A DNA stretch of 32,981 nucleotides from Chloroflexota bacterium (GTDB lineage Bacteria > Chloroflexota > Limnocylindria > P2-11E), in contig VBDQ01000046.1 in the NCBI GenBank assembly GCA_005889075.1, forward strand, positions 1 to 32,981. The letters are read 5' to 3'. A program made the translations under genes and the position numbers. The notes under the pieces were generated by a model, which was not told the origin of the DNA, searched no databases, and saw only the letters and a list, made by a program, of their open reading frames with translations. This document shows, piece after piece, positions 23,543 to 32,981 of the stretch; the first letter of the stretch is position 1, and every line of letters starts with the position of its first letter.

Positions 23543-25131
23543 TGCACCTGTTCCTGGTCGGTCCGCCGGGCATCGGCAAGTCCTCGGTGGCGCCGCTCCT
23601 CGCGCGCCACTTCGGCGCCGCCGTGGTCGACCTCGACCGCGAGATCGAGCGGCGGGCGCGCAAGAGCTGCAAGGACGTCATCGAGCAGGAAGGAATGGAC
23701 CGCTTCCGTGACCTCGAGGCGAGCGTTCTCGCCAAGCTTCGACCAACGCCGTCGTGGGTGGTCGTCGATACCGGCGGTGGCGCACCGATCCGTCAGGCCA
23801 ATCGCGCGATCATGCGGGACCTCGGCCTCATCGTCGGGCTGCGCGGCTCGGTCGACCGCGTTGCCGCGGGCATCGAGGCCACCATGGCGAAAAGGCCGAA
23901 TCAGCACGTAGGGCCGCGCGAGCGCGCACGGTCGGTCCTCGCGGAACGGCGCGACGCCTACGCCGACGTCGACGTCACGTTCGACGTGGAGCGGGCGACG
24001 GCCGATGAGGTCGCGCGCGCGATCGCCGCCTGGCTCGTCGCGGGTCGTGGCGTGCGGATCGACGTCGCCGGGCCCGATCACGGCTGCCGCGTGCTCATCA
24101 GGGCCGGGCTCCTGGAGCATGTCGGTCCGCATCTCGCGGACCTCGGCTGGCACGGCCGGGTCGCCGTGGTCAGCGACCCCGTCACCGCAGCGCATTACGA
24201 GTCGGACCTCGTCCGCTCGCTCGCCGCCGCGGGTCTGAACGCCACGACGCTGCGTATCCCTGCGGGCGAGCGCGGGAAGCGGCTTCACATCGCCGCGCGA
24301 CTTTGGGCGTCGCTCGCGAGGGAACGGATCGGCCGCGACGGAGGGATCCTCGCGCTCGGCGGGGGCAGCGTCGGAGACGTCGCCGGATTCGTCGCGGCGA
24401 CGTATTTGCGCGGGATCCGGATCGCGCAGATCCCAACGACGCTCCTCGGGATGGCGGATGCCTCGATCGGCGGCAAGACCGCGGTGGACATCGCGGCGGG
24501 AAAAAATCTCGTCGGCGCGTTCCACTTCCCTGACGCCGTCTTCGCCGACGTGTCTGTCCTCACGTCGCTTCCGCCGCGGCAGCTCTCGTCCGGCCTTGCC
24601 GAGGTCGTGAAGAGCGCGTTCCTGTTAGATCGCGAATCCGTCGCGCAGCTCGGGCGCGGGCTCGAACGCATGCTCGCGGGCGATCTCGCCGCGCTCCTCG
24701 CGGCGGTCGCCATCGGCGCGCAGGTGAAGAGCTCGATCGTGAGCCAGGACCCGCGCGAGGAAGGCATTCGGGAGCTCCTGAACTTCGGCCACACCATGGG
24801 TCACGCGTACGAGGCCGCGTCTGGATACCGCGTCACGCACGGCGAAGCGGTCGCGGTGGGCATGGTCTACGCGACGGCGCTCGCCGAGGTTCTCGAGCTC
24901 ACGTCACCCGCGCTCCGCCCGGAGCTCGAAGCGCTCCTCGAGCGCGCCGCGCTGCCCACGCGCGCGAAGCTGCCGCGCGCCGTCTGGACGTACGTGCTGA
25001 GCGATAAGAAGGCGCGTGCGGGTCAGCTGCGCTGGATCCTCCCTCGACGGATCGGGCGCTTCAGCGAGGTGACCGGCGTCGGTGAGCCGTTCCTCCGCGC
25101 CGCATCTCGGATCGTCGAGCGGGCGGCGTGA
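23542..25131 (+). CDS. aroKB: Bifunctional shikimate kinase / 3-dehydroquinate synthase fusion
   Basis: N-terminal Walker A GPPGIGKSSVAP, DLDREIE, RFRDLEASVL, DTGGGAPI (AroK); then ALGGGSVGDVAGFVAATYLRGI, PTTLLGMADASIGGKTAVDIAAGKNLVGAFHFP, FGHTMGHAYEA, HGEAVAVGMVYA (AroB) in one frame. Confidence 0.94.
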   Translation: MHLFLVGPPGIGKSSVAPLLARHFGAAVVDLDREIERRARKSCKDVIEQEGMDRFRDLEASVLAKLRPTPSWVVVDTGGGAPIRQANRAIMRDLGLIVGLRGSVDRVAAGIEATMAKRPNQHVGPRERARSVLAERRDAYADVDVTFDVERATADEVARAIAAWLVAGRGVRIDVAGPDHGCRVLIRAGLLEHVGPHLADLGWHGRVAVVSDPVTAAHYESDLVRSLAAAGLNATTLRIPAGERGKRLHIAARLWASLARERIGRDGGILALGGGSVGDVAGFVAATYLRGIRIAQIPTTLLGMADASIGGKTAVDIAAGKNLVGAFHFPDAVFADVSVLTSLPPRQLSSGLAEVVKSAFLLDRESVAQLGRGLERMLAGDLAALLAAVAIGAQVKSSIVSQDPREEGIRELLNFGHTMGHAYEAASGYRVTHGEAVAVGMVYATALAEVLELTSPALRPELEALLERAALPTRAKLPRAVWTYVLSDKKARAGQLRWILPRRIGRFSEVTGVGEPFLRAASRIVERAA

Positions 25132-25589
25132 AGATCCTGTTCATGAACGGGCCCAACCTGAACCTGCTCGGCATGCGCAATCCGGAGCTGTACGGGACCG
25201 CGACCCTCCCGCAGGTCGAGGCGCGCTGTCGCGAGATCGCGCGGCAGGCTGGTCGGGACCTCGTCGCGTACCAATCGAATCACGAGGGTGCGCTCATCGA
25301 TTTCCTGCAGCAGCACCGCGACGCGGCGGGTGCCATCATCAATCCGGGCGGACTCGCGCACACCTCCGTCGTGCTCCGCGACGCCGTCGCGGACTGCCCA
25401 TTCCCGGTCGTCGAGGTCCACATCACTGACGTCAGCAAGCGAGAAGATTTCCGCCGGCGGAGCTACCTGACCGACGTTGCCGCGAATCAGTTCATCGGCC
25501 TGGGCGTCGTCGGGTACGAGCAGGCCCTACGCTGGCTACTTGCGAACGTGGGGGGCTCCGCCCCCCAGCCCCCGAAGGACAAGAGTTGA
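25128..25589 (+). CDS. aroQ: 3-dehydroquinate dehydratase, type II
   Basis: MKILFMNGPNLNLLGMRNPELYG, YQSNHEGALIDFLQ, INPGGLAHTSVVLRDAV, VEVHITDVSKREDFRRRSYL. Confidence 0.95.
   Translation: MKILFMNGPNLNLLGMRNPELYGTATLPQVEARCREIARQAGRDLVAYQSNHEGALIDFLQQHRDAAGAIINPGGLAHTSVVLRDAVADCPFPVVEVHITDVSKREDFRRRSYLTDVAANQFIGLGVVGYEQALRWLLANVGGSAPQPPKDKS
25548..25579 (+). repeat. GC-rich palindromic repeat, copy C, inside the 3' end of aroQ
   Basis: gtggggggctccgccccccagcccccgaagga; encodes the GGSAPQPPKD tail of AroQ and supplies AAGGA upstream of the efp start. Confidence 0.6.
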
Positions 25590-26143
25590 TATCCACCGGT
25601 GAGATCAAGCGCGGCATGACCATCGAGCTCGACGGCACGCTCTACCAGGTCGTCGAATTCCAGCACATCAAGCTCGGGCGCGGCAGCGCGCAGATGCGGA
25701 TGAAGCTGCGCAACGTTCGCAAGGGCGATCTCATCGAGCGCACGTTCCAGGCCGGGGATCGTTTCCAGCGGGCGCGCCTGGATCACCGGAACGTGCAGTA
25801 CATGTACAAGGACGGGACGCATTTCCACTTCATGGACACCGCGAGCTACGACCAGATCGCGCTGGACGAGGATCAGCTCGGCGATGCGGTCAACTACCTC
25901 ACCGACGGGATGACCGCGGTGCTCAACGAGTACGAAGGGTCGCCGATCGGGGTGGATCTCCCGGCCTCGGTGGTGCTCAAGGTCACCGACACGGACCTCG
26001 GGCTGAAAGGCGACACCGCCACCGGCGCGACGAAGCCCGCGACCGTCGAGACGGGGCTGCGCGTGAACGTTCCGCTCTTCGTCGAGCGCGGCGACAAGAT
26101 CAAAGTGGACACGCGGACGGGTGAGTATCTCGAGCGCGCCTAG
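25586..26143 (+). CDS. efp: Elongation factor P
   Basis: EIKRGMTIELDGTLYQVVEFQHIKLGRGSAQMRMKLRN, DTDLGLKGDTATGATKPATVETG, VPLFVERGDKIKVDTRTGEYLER. TTG start in a TTGA overlap with the aroQ stop. Confidence 0.95.
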   Translation: MISTGEIKRGMTIELDGTLYQVVEFQHIKLGRGSAQMRMKLRNVRKGDLIERTFQAGDRFQRARLDHRNVQYMYKDGTHFHFMDTASYDQIALDEDQLGDAVNYLTDGMTAVLNEYEGSPIGVDLPASVVLKVTDTDLGLKGDTATGATKPATVETGLRVNVPLFVERGDKIKVDTRTGEYLERA

Positions 26144-27341
26144 CCGCGTCGTCCGCGTCGGCCAGGTCGTGACGCGGCTTGCCGCGCACATCCAGTCCGG
26201 CGACGAGTTCAAGGATCTCTGGGTCGAAGGCGAAGTGGTGCAATCCACGATCTCTCCGCAGGGTCACGTCTACTTCACGCTGCGGGACAACGTCGGGCAG
26301 CTGCGCTGCGCGCTCTTCGCGATGAAGGCCGCACAGGTCGCGCTCACGCCGCGGGATGGCGCGAAGATCCTGGCGCACGGCTACGTCGAGCTCTACCCCC
26401 GCGACGGCCGCTGCCAGCTGATGGTCGACGACCTGCGGCCGGCGGGCGCGGGCGATGCGTACCTCCGTCTTGAGGCGCTCAAGCGCCGGCTCACCGCGGA
26501 AGGTCTCTTCGCGCTCGAACGGAAGCGCCCGCTGCCGCCGTCGCCTCGCCGCGTCGGCGTCGTGACCAGCCCGATCGGAGCCGCGTGGCATGACATCCAG
26601 ACCGTCGTCGCGAAGCGCGATCCGCGAGTCGAGCTGATCTTCTCTCCCGCGCAGGTGCAGGGGACCGGTTCGGTCGAATCGATGATCTCCGCTCTCGACG
26701 CGCTCGCGCAGCTGCGCGACCTCGATGTCGTGATCCTCGCTCGCGGCGGCGGGGCGGCGGAGGAGCTCTGGCCGTTCAACGATGAGGCTCTCGTGCGGGC
26801 GCTCGCGCGCTTCCCCCGGCCGGTCTGCTCCGGCGTCGGTCACGAGACCGACGTGACCCTCGCCGATCTGGTCGCCGACATCCGGGCGCCGACGCCGTCC
26901 GCGGCCGCGGCGCTCGTCGTGCCCGACTCCGGAGCGGCGCAGCAGCGCGCCGAACGCGCATGGCGGCGCGTGACGGCCCGCGTGCACGAGCGGATCGAGG
27001 AGCGGCGCCGTCGCCTGGAGACAGCCCGTCGGCTGGTCGACCGGCGCGCGCCGCCGATGCGCCTTGCGGTCTGGCGGCAACGGCTCGACGAAGCACGCCG
27101 CGCGCTCGACCGCGCGATCGCCCGCGCGGTCCCGTCCCGCCGGCAGCGTGCGGTCGCCGCGCAGCGCCGCCTCGCGGCGCTCTCGCCGCTCGCCGTGCTC
27201 GGACGCGGCTACGCGATCGTCGAGGGCTCCGACGGCCACATCCGCGCGTCGGTCGACGCTCTGGCAACGGGAGATCAGGTGCGCCTGCGGATGCGCGACG
27301 GTCGCGCCGGAGCCGCTATTGGGGAGATCGAACGTGCCTGA
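26121..27341 (+). CDS. xseA: Exodeoxyribonuclease VII large subunit
   Basis: DLWVEGEVVQSTISPQGHVYFTLRD, VGVVTSPIGAAWHDI, ARGGGAAEELWPFNDEALVRALARFPRPVCSGVGHETDVTLADLVADIRAPTPSAAA. Confidence 0.95.
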   Translation: MSISSAPSRVVRVGQVVTRLAAHIQSGDEFKDLWVEGEVVQSTISPQGHVYFTLRDNVGQLRCALFAMKAAQVALTPRDGAKILAHGYVELYPRDGRCQLMVDDLRPAGAGDAYLRLEALKRRLTAEGLFALERKRPLPPSPRRVGVVTSPIGAAWHDIQTVVAKRDPRVELIFSPAQVQGTGSVESMISALDALAQLRDLDVVILARGGGAAEELWPFNDEALVRALARFPRPVCSGVGHETDVTLADLVADIRAPTPSAAAALVVPDSGAAQQRAERAWRRVTARVHERIEERRRRLETARRLVDRRAPPMRLAVWRQRLDEARRALDRAIARAVPSRRQRAVAAQRRLAALSPLAVLGRGYAIVEGSDGHIRASVDALATGDQVRLRMRDGRAGAAIGEIERA

Positions 27342-27561
27342 GGGCGAGGGATCGCTCGACAAGGCCCTCGTGCGGCTCGAGGAGATCGCCGACAAGCTCG
27401 AGGACCCCGCGCTCGACCTCGACGAGGCCGTCCGCCTCTACGAGGAAGGCCTGCGGCTCTACGGCGAATGCGCCAAGCGCCTCGACGCCGCAGACCTACG
27501 GATCACGCAGCTCGCGGACGCGCTCGCGAAACAGGCGCGCGAGCGCGGACCGCGGGGCTGA
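27334..27561 (+). CDS. xseB: Exodeoxyribonuclease VII small subunit
   Basis: LDKALVRLEEIADKLEDPALDLDEAVRLYEEGLRLYGECAKRLDAADLRI; GTG 27334 overlaps the xseA end. Confidence 0.92.
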   Translation: MPEGEGSLDKALVRLEEIADKLEDPALDLDEAVRLYEEGLRLYGECAKRLDAADLRITQLADALAKQARERGPRG

Positions 27562-27574
27562 GGCTAGCCAGGGC

Positions 27575-28150
27575 CTACGGCGCCGACCCGAGCGCAGCGT
27601 TCAAGATCCCCGCCTGTGCCTGGGCGGGAGCGCCGCCGGCGAGCGCACCGAGCAGGCCGCACAAGATCCCGCCGAGGACGCCGCCAAGATTGAGGTCGAG
27701 CGTGATCGGGCTGAGCTGCAACATGATCCCCAGGACGTCGAGAGTGACGCCTCCGAATTCGAGGTGGAGGATCTGGCAGTCCTGCGCCGGCTGCTGGGCC
27801 GCCACCGGTGCGTCGGCAGCTGGACCACGCGAGCCGGCAACGCTGACATTGGTGACCGGGAGCGTCACCGCCACGTCGGTCACGGAACGGCTCGTGCCCA
27901 GTGCGTTGGTCAGCGTCCCGTCAATTGTCCCGATGGCAAAGAGGCGACCGTCGCGTGCGATGAAGCGCTCGATATCCAGCGTGCCGCTGAACGAGCCCGG
28001 GCCGTCTGAATCTGTGAAGGCCCCACTCACCGGGATCGCCGGCAGCTGGCTGCCACCGCCTCGCCCGTGAGCCGCAACGCTGGTCCCGCCGACGGTTAGC
28101 GCGCCGAGCAGCGCGACGAGCAGAGCAAACGCAAGCAGTCGAACGTTCAT
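27575..28150 (-). CDS. Secreted protein of unknown function
   Basis: Signal peptide MNVRLLAFALLVALLGALTVGGTSVAAHG; SGTLDIERFIARDGRLFAIGTIDGTLT; C-terminal CQILHLEFGGVTLDVLGIMLQLSPITLDLNLGGVLGGILCGLLGAL. AGGACAGAGGCG upstream of ATG is SD-like. Confidence 0.78.
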   Translation of the reverse strand: MNVRLLAFALLVALLGALTVGGTSVAAHGRGGGSQLPAIPVSGAFTDSDGPGSFSGTLDIERFIARDGRLFAIGTIDGTLTNALGTSRSVTDVAVTLPVTNVSVAGSRGPAADAPVAAQQPAQDCQILHLEFGGVTLDVLGIMLQLSPITLDLNLGGVLGGILCGLLGALAGGAPAQAQAGILNAALGSAP

Positions 28151-28271
28151 CGCCTCTGTCCTTTCGGTTCGCGCAACCGCCGCTGCGGCACGCGAGCGTG
28201 GAGCTGCGCGTCGAGCGCTCGCGGTGGACGCGTGATCTCGTCGCGCTTCCGCAAGAAGCGCGCCGTTGTGG

Positions 28272-29144
28272 CTAGGCGGGCGCGGCCTCGCCTTCGCGGA
28301 TCTTGCGCAGGAACGGCTCCAGGTTCTCGATGAACTGCTCGGGACGGAAGCCGTGAATCAGATGGCCGCTCCCGGGAAACCGCTTGATCGTGACATCGGC
28401 AAGCTTCTTGAGCCTCCACTCCGACGCGTCGTCCAGCGCTCCGCCGAGACGCGGTTCGCCGGCGAGGACGAGGACGGGTGCTCGCACTCTCGCTATGGCG
28501 TCGGCGATGATCGCGGCGGTAGGGTCGTCTCCGGAAACGCGCGCGTCGATGAACGCCGGGTCGACATCGCGAAAATAGGTCAGAACCCGCTCGCTCGCGT
28601 AGAAGCCGCGAAGCTCGCCGTACGTTCGCTCGCCGCGCGGTCCTGGCGAGGGGAGCGGCTGCTTCGCGGTCGCCTTCGCGATGGTCACCGGGTCGGCGCT
28701 GGCGACCGCTTCGCGGAGCGTCCCGTAGCGCGAGGGGTCCCAGGCCCGCGCGTAGCCCAGCGCGGGGTCCTCGAGGACGGCTCCGCGAACGAGCTCCGGC
28801 GCCTCCGCCGCCGAGACGAGCGCCGAGAGCGCGCCCAGCGAGTGACCGATGAGCACGGCCGGTGCTTTGACCACCTCATGCAGGACGCGGAGCGCGTCGT
28901 CCGCGAACGAGCGAAGGGTGTAGTCAGACGCCCGCGCGCTCTTGCCATGGCCGCGCGCGTCGTAGGCGACCACGCGGTAACGCGTCGCGAGGCGCGGGAA
29001 GATGTTCTCCCAATCCTCGGAGCGCGCGAGACTCGAGTGGGACAGGACGATGGCGGGCTCCGAGCCGACGGTCGTACCGGCGTCGTAGTACACGAGCTTC
29101 GGATCGCCCTTGAGGGTGCGTGCGCGCGGAAGACGCTTCGGCAT
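28272..29144 (-). CDS. Alpha/beta hydrolase
   Basis: [37 protein letters not shown] (GHSLG nucleophile elbow), [17 protein letters not shown]. Confidence 0.88.
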   Translation of the reverse strand: MPKRLPRARTLKGDPKLVYYDAGTTVGSEPAIVLSHSSLARSEDWENIFPRLATRYRVVAYDARGHGKSARASDYTLRSFADDALRVLHEVVKAPAVLIGHSLGALSALVSAAEAPELVRGAVLEDPALGYARAWDPSRYGTLREAVASADPVTIAKATAKQPLPSPGPRGERTYGELRGFYASERVLTYFRDVDPAFIDARVSGDDPTAAIIADAIARVRAPVLVLAGEPRLGGALDDASEWRLKKLADVTIKRFPGSGHLIHGFRPEQFIENLEPFLRKIREGEAAPA

Positions 29145-29176
29145 CGCAGCGAGTATGGGGATGCGAGAATCCGGCC

Positions 29177-29953
29177 GTGCCGAAGCGGGTGCGCCTCGAC
29201 CAGCTGCTCGTGCAGCGCGAGCTCGCTCCGAGCCGCGAGCGCGCCCAGGCGCTCATCCTGGCCGGCGCCGTCCGCGTGGATGGCGACCGCGCCGATCGCG
29301 CTGCCGCTCCGGTCGCGGAGGATGCCGAGCTCGTCGTCGAACGAGGCAAGGCGTACGTCTCTCGGGGCGGCGAAAAGCTCGCGGGAGCGCTGGATGCGTT
29401 CGGGCTGGACGTTCACGGGCGTGTGGCCATCGATCTGGGATCGTCGACCGGTGGTTTCACCGACGTGCTGCTCCAGCGCGGTGCATCGCGCGTGCACGCC
29501 ATCGACGTCGGCAGGGGACAGCTCGACTGGCGTCTCCGCAACGATCCGCGCGTGATGGTCCACGAAGGGATCAACGCCCGCGAAGGCATACCGGTCGACG
29601 AACCTGTCGACCTGATCGTGGCCGATGTGTCATTCATCTCGCTCCGTTTGGTCCTTCCGCCCGCGCTCGAGCGGCTCGAGCCGGACGGTGATCTGATCGC
29701 CCTCGTGAAGCCGCAGTTCGAGGCAGGCCGATCCGCCGTCGGCAAGGGCGGCATCGTTCGGGACACGGCGGCGCGAGCCGACGCCGTCGTCGCCGTCGCG
29801 CGAGACCTTGCGGGGCGCGGCGTGCCCGTGGTGGCGGTCGCGCCATCGGTCATCCTCGGCCGTGAGGGCAACCGCGAGATCTTCGTGCACGCGCGGCGTG
29901 GCGCGCGCGAGGTCGACCGGCTCGAAGATGCCGCGCGCGAGGCCGCCAGCTGA
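29177..29953 (+). CDS. tlyA: TlyA family rRNA methyltransferase (S4 + FtsJ-like)
   Basis: [32 protein letters not shown] (S4), [92 protein letters not shown] 29177 start. Confidence 0.93.
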   Translation: MPKRVRLDQLLVQRELAPSRERAQALILAGAVRVDGDRADRAAAPVAEDAELVVERGKAYVSRGGEKLAGALDAFGLDVHGRVAIDLGSSTGGFTDVLLQRGASRVHAIDVGRGQLDWRLRNDPRVMVHEGINAREGIPVDEPVDLIVADVSFISLRLVLPPALERLEPDGDLIALVKPQFEAGRSAVGKGGIVRDTAARADAVVAVARDLAGRGVPVVAVAPSVILGREGNREIFVHARRGAREVDRLEDAAREAAS

Positions 29954-30774
29954 AGATCATCCTCGGCTCGCGGCCGGATTGGCCGGCGTCCGTCGACATC
30001 GCGAAGAAGACCGCGGTGAAGCTTCGCCTTCACGGCCACGAGATCCTCGAGCAGGCCCTCGATGGCACAGCGGTCCCAGCCGAAGCGGCGGCCGCAGGCC
30101 TCGCCTGCGCTTTTGGCGGCGACGGAACGGTGCTCCGGCTGGCCCGCGCGGTCGCGCCGCTCAACGTCCCGATCCTTGGGGTGAACCTGGGCCGCCTCGG
30201 ATTCCTCACGGCGACGACGCTGGAGCAGTTCGATGCGGCGATCGCCGACATCGCCGCGGGGCGCTTCGAGACCGAGGTCCGGGCGATGCTCGACGCGAGG
30301 CTGGTGCGGAACAAGAACGACGTCGCGCGTGCGCTCGCCCTGAACGACGTCGTGATCGCGCGGGGTGCGCATGTCCGGTCCATCCACATCGCCGTACGTG
30401 TCGATGGGGAGCCGCTCATCGTCTACTGGGCGGACGGCCTGATCGTCGCAACAGCGACGGGGAGCACGGCGTACGGGTTCTCCGTCGGCGGTCCGCTCAT
30501 CCTCCCGACGTCGCGGTCGCTCACGATCGTGCCGATCGCGCCGCACCTCTCCTTCAGCAACGCGGTCGTCTTCGAACCGGAACAGGAGCTCGACCTCGAA
30601 GTGCAGGACGAGCCCGCGGTGCTTTCGCTCGATGGTCAGGAGGAGCACGAGCTCAAACAGGCGGACCGCGTGATCGTCAAACGAGCGGAGGCCGTCGCGC
30701 GGTTCGCCCGGACGGCGCACGCACGACCATTCGTCGAGCTCTTGCGCGAGAAGATCCTGAAAGAGCTCAAGTGA
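29950..30774 (+). CDS. nadK: NAD kinase (apparent CTG start in CTGA overlap)
   Basis: (CTG)[32 protein letters not shown] is a canonical NadK N-terminus; [52 protein letters not shown]. The listed ORF start 30016 truncates it. Confidence 0.93.
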   Translation: MKIILGSRPDWPASVDIAKKTAVKLRLHGHEILEQALDGTAVPAEAAAAGLACAFGGDGTVLRLARAVAPLNVPILGVNLGRLGFLTATTLEQFDAAIADIAAGRFETEVRAMLDARLVRNKNDVARALALNDVVIARGAHVRSIHIAVRVDGEPLIVYWADGLIVATATGSTAYGFSVGGPLILPTSRSLTIVPIAPHLSFSNAVVFEPEQELDLEVQDEPAVLSLDGQEEHELKQADRVIVKRAEAVARFARTAHARPFVELLREKILKELK

Positions 30775-31446
30775 CGGTCGACACGCGCGCCGCGGTAGCC
30801 GCGATCCGCGCCAAGACGAGACGAGAGCCGCGGATCGGGATCGTCCTCGGGAGCGGGCTCGGGGCACTCGCGAACGACGTGACCGAGGCCGTGCGCATCC
30901 CGTACCCGGAGATCCCCGGTTTCGAGAAGAGCACGGCGCCAGGTCATGCCGGCGAGCTTGTCGTGGGACGCCTCGAGGGCAAAGACGTCGCGGTCATGAA
31001 CGGCCGCTTCCACTACTACGAGGGCTACGACCCGCAGGCCATCCATGAACCCGCTGCGGGGCCCGAACGACCCAGATCTCGGCCCCCGCTTCCCCGACAT
31101 GGTCGGCGCCTATACGGAAGAGCTACGCAAGCTCGCGCACGACGTAGACGGCGATCTGCGCGAGGGCGTCTACGTCGCGGTCGCCGGCCCCAACTTCGAG
31201 ACGCCGGCCGAGCTGCGCATGCTCCGCGGTTTCGGAGCCGACGCGGTGGGCATGAGCACGGTGCCGGAGGTCCTCGTCGCGCGTCACATGGGAATGCGCA
31301 TCCTCGCGATCAGCACGATCACCGACATGGCGACCGGCATCCCGGGACAGATCGACCACGTGACGGCCGAGGGTGTGCTCGAAGTCGCCAATCGCGCCGG
31401 GGAGCGCCTCGCGACGGTCATCAAGGGCGTCGTCGCGAAGCTCTAG
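30771..31446 (+). pseudogene. Purine nucleoside phosphorylase with internal deletion and frame change
   Basis: Frame from GTG 30771: RIGIVLGSGLGALAND...YPEIPGF..STAPGHAGELVVGRLEGKDVAVMNGRFHYYEGYDPQAIH; then another frame from ~31045: NPLRGPNDPDLGPRFPDMVGAYTEELRKLAH...GPNFETPAELRMLRGFGADAVGMSTVPEVLVARHMGMRILAISTITDMA. The central PNP segment is missing. Confidence 0.85.
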
Positions 31447-31760
31447 GTTCGGCTCGGAGGTGTTCCAGAAACGGCCGCGGATGCTCGTCGGCCCAACGCG
31501 AGTGCGATACCGATCACGCCCACCGCGAATGCGATCGCCACCGTGAGGACCGGTCCGGCGGCGAAAACGATGTAGCCCGCGGCGCCGATAGCCGCGAGAA
31601 GCCATCCGACGAGCGGCCGGCGAGGCAAAAATATAGAGACGGGCCACGCGAGGACGAACGCAAGAAGCACGGCGACCGGGAAGAGCGGGACCAGGCCGCT
31701 GATGGAGGTCGAATCGTTGCACGCCGCGACGCCCTCGGGGCATGCCGCCTGGATCGGCAC
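31443..31760 (-). CDS. Small membrane protein, hypothetical
   Basis: 105 aa, about three hydrophobic segments (LVPLFPVAVLLAFVLAWPVSIFL; LVGWLLAAIGAAGYIVFAAGPVLTVAIAFAVGVIGIAL). Confidence 0.6.
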   Translation of the reverse strand: MPIQAACPEGVAACNDSTSISGLVPLFPVAVLLAFVLAWPVSIFLPRRPLVGWLLAAIGAAGYIVFAAGPVLTVAIAFAVGVIGIALALGRRASAAVSGTPPSRT

Positions 31761-31811
31761 GTTGCGATTCTTGCTCGCGGGGCGGCGAAACGCACGACAG
31801 AATGGACGCGC

Positions 31812-32981
<1,170 letters not shown>

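Noticed and set aside
28151-28271. Possible ncRNA or extra ORF between the alpha/beta hydrolase and the secreted protein
   Set aside because: Short gap; the listed ORF 28147-28419 overlaps the hydrolase and is Arg-rich; no strong structure identified by eye.
29413-30867. 484-aa antisense ORF opposite tlyA/nadK
   Set aside because: Arg/Asp-rich antisense artefact; both + strand genes have definitive motifs.

Overview
High-GC bacterial chromosomal window, mostly housekeeping genes packed in + strand operons. Gene style and order suggest a Chloroflexota/Dormibacterota-like lineage, but this is inference and no taxon search was run. Left to right: partial 2-oxoacid:ferredoxin oxidoreductase alpha (minus strand, open at left edge); divergent aspartase/fumarase-family lyase; SAM methyltransferase; NhaP-type antiporter; M20 peptidase; DUF1643 protein; minus-strand membrane protein; hisS; aspS; cysteine desulfurase; a degenerate IscU/NifU-N-like protein; mnmA; a GT-C-like membrane protein; two small membrane proteins; alaS; an FtsA-like protein paired with a membrane-anchored baseplate-J-like protein; ruvX; mltG; aroE-aroC-aroKB-aroQ; efp; xseA-xseB; minus-strand secreted protein and alpha/beta hydrolase; tlyA; nadK; a broken purine nucleoside phosphorylase; a small minus-strand membrane protein; partial pyrimidine-nucleoside phosphorylase (open at right edge). 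I saw no tRNA, rRNA, CRISPR array or transposase. The most interesting signals are: (1) a truncated IscU-like protein with its first ligand Cys replaced by Asp, between a cysteine desulfurase and mnmA; (2) a degenerate FtsA-like actin-fold protein paired with a membrane-anchored baseplate-J-like protein; (3) apparent CTG starts in CTGA stop/start overlaps (nadK, DUF1643 gene) and an apparent ATA start for alaS; (4) a GC-rich palindromic repeat that carries Shine-Dalgarno sequences; (5) overlapping divergent -10 elements; and (6) apparent internal deletions or frameshifts in mltG, pnp and the baseplate-J-like gene, which may be assembly errors.
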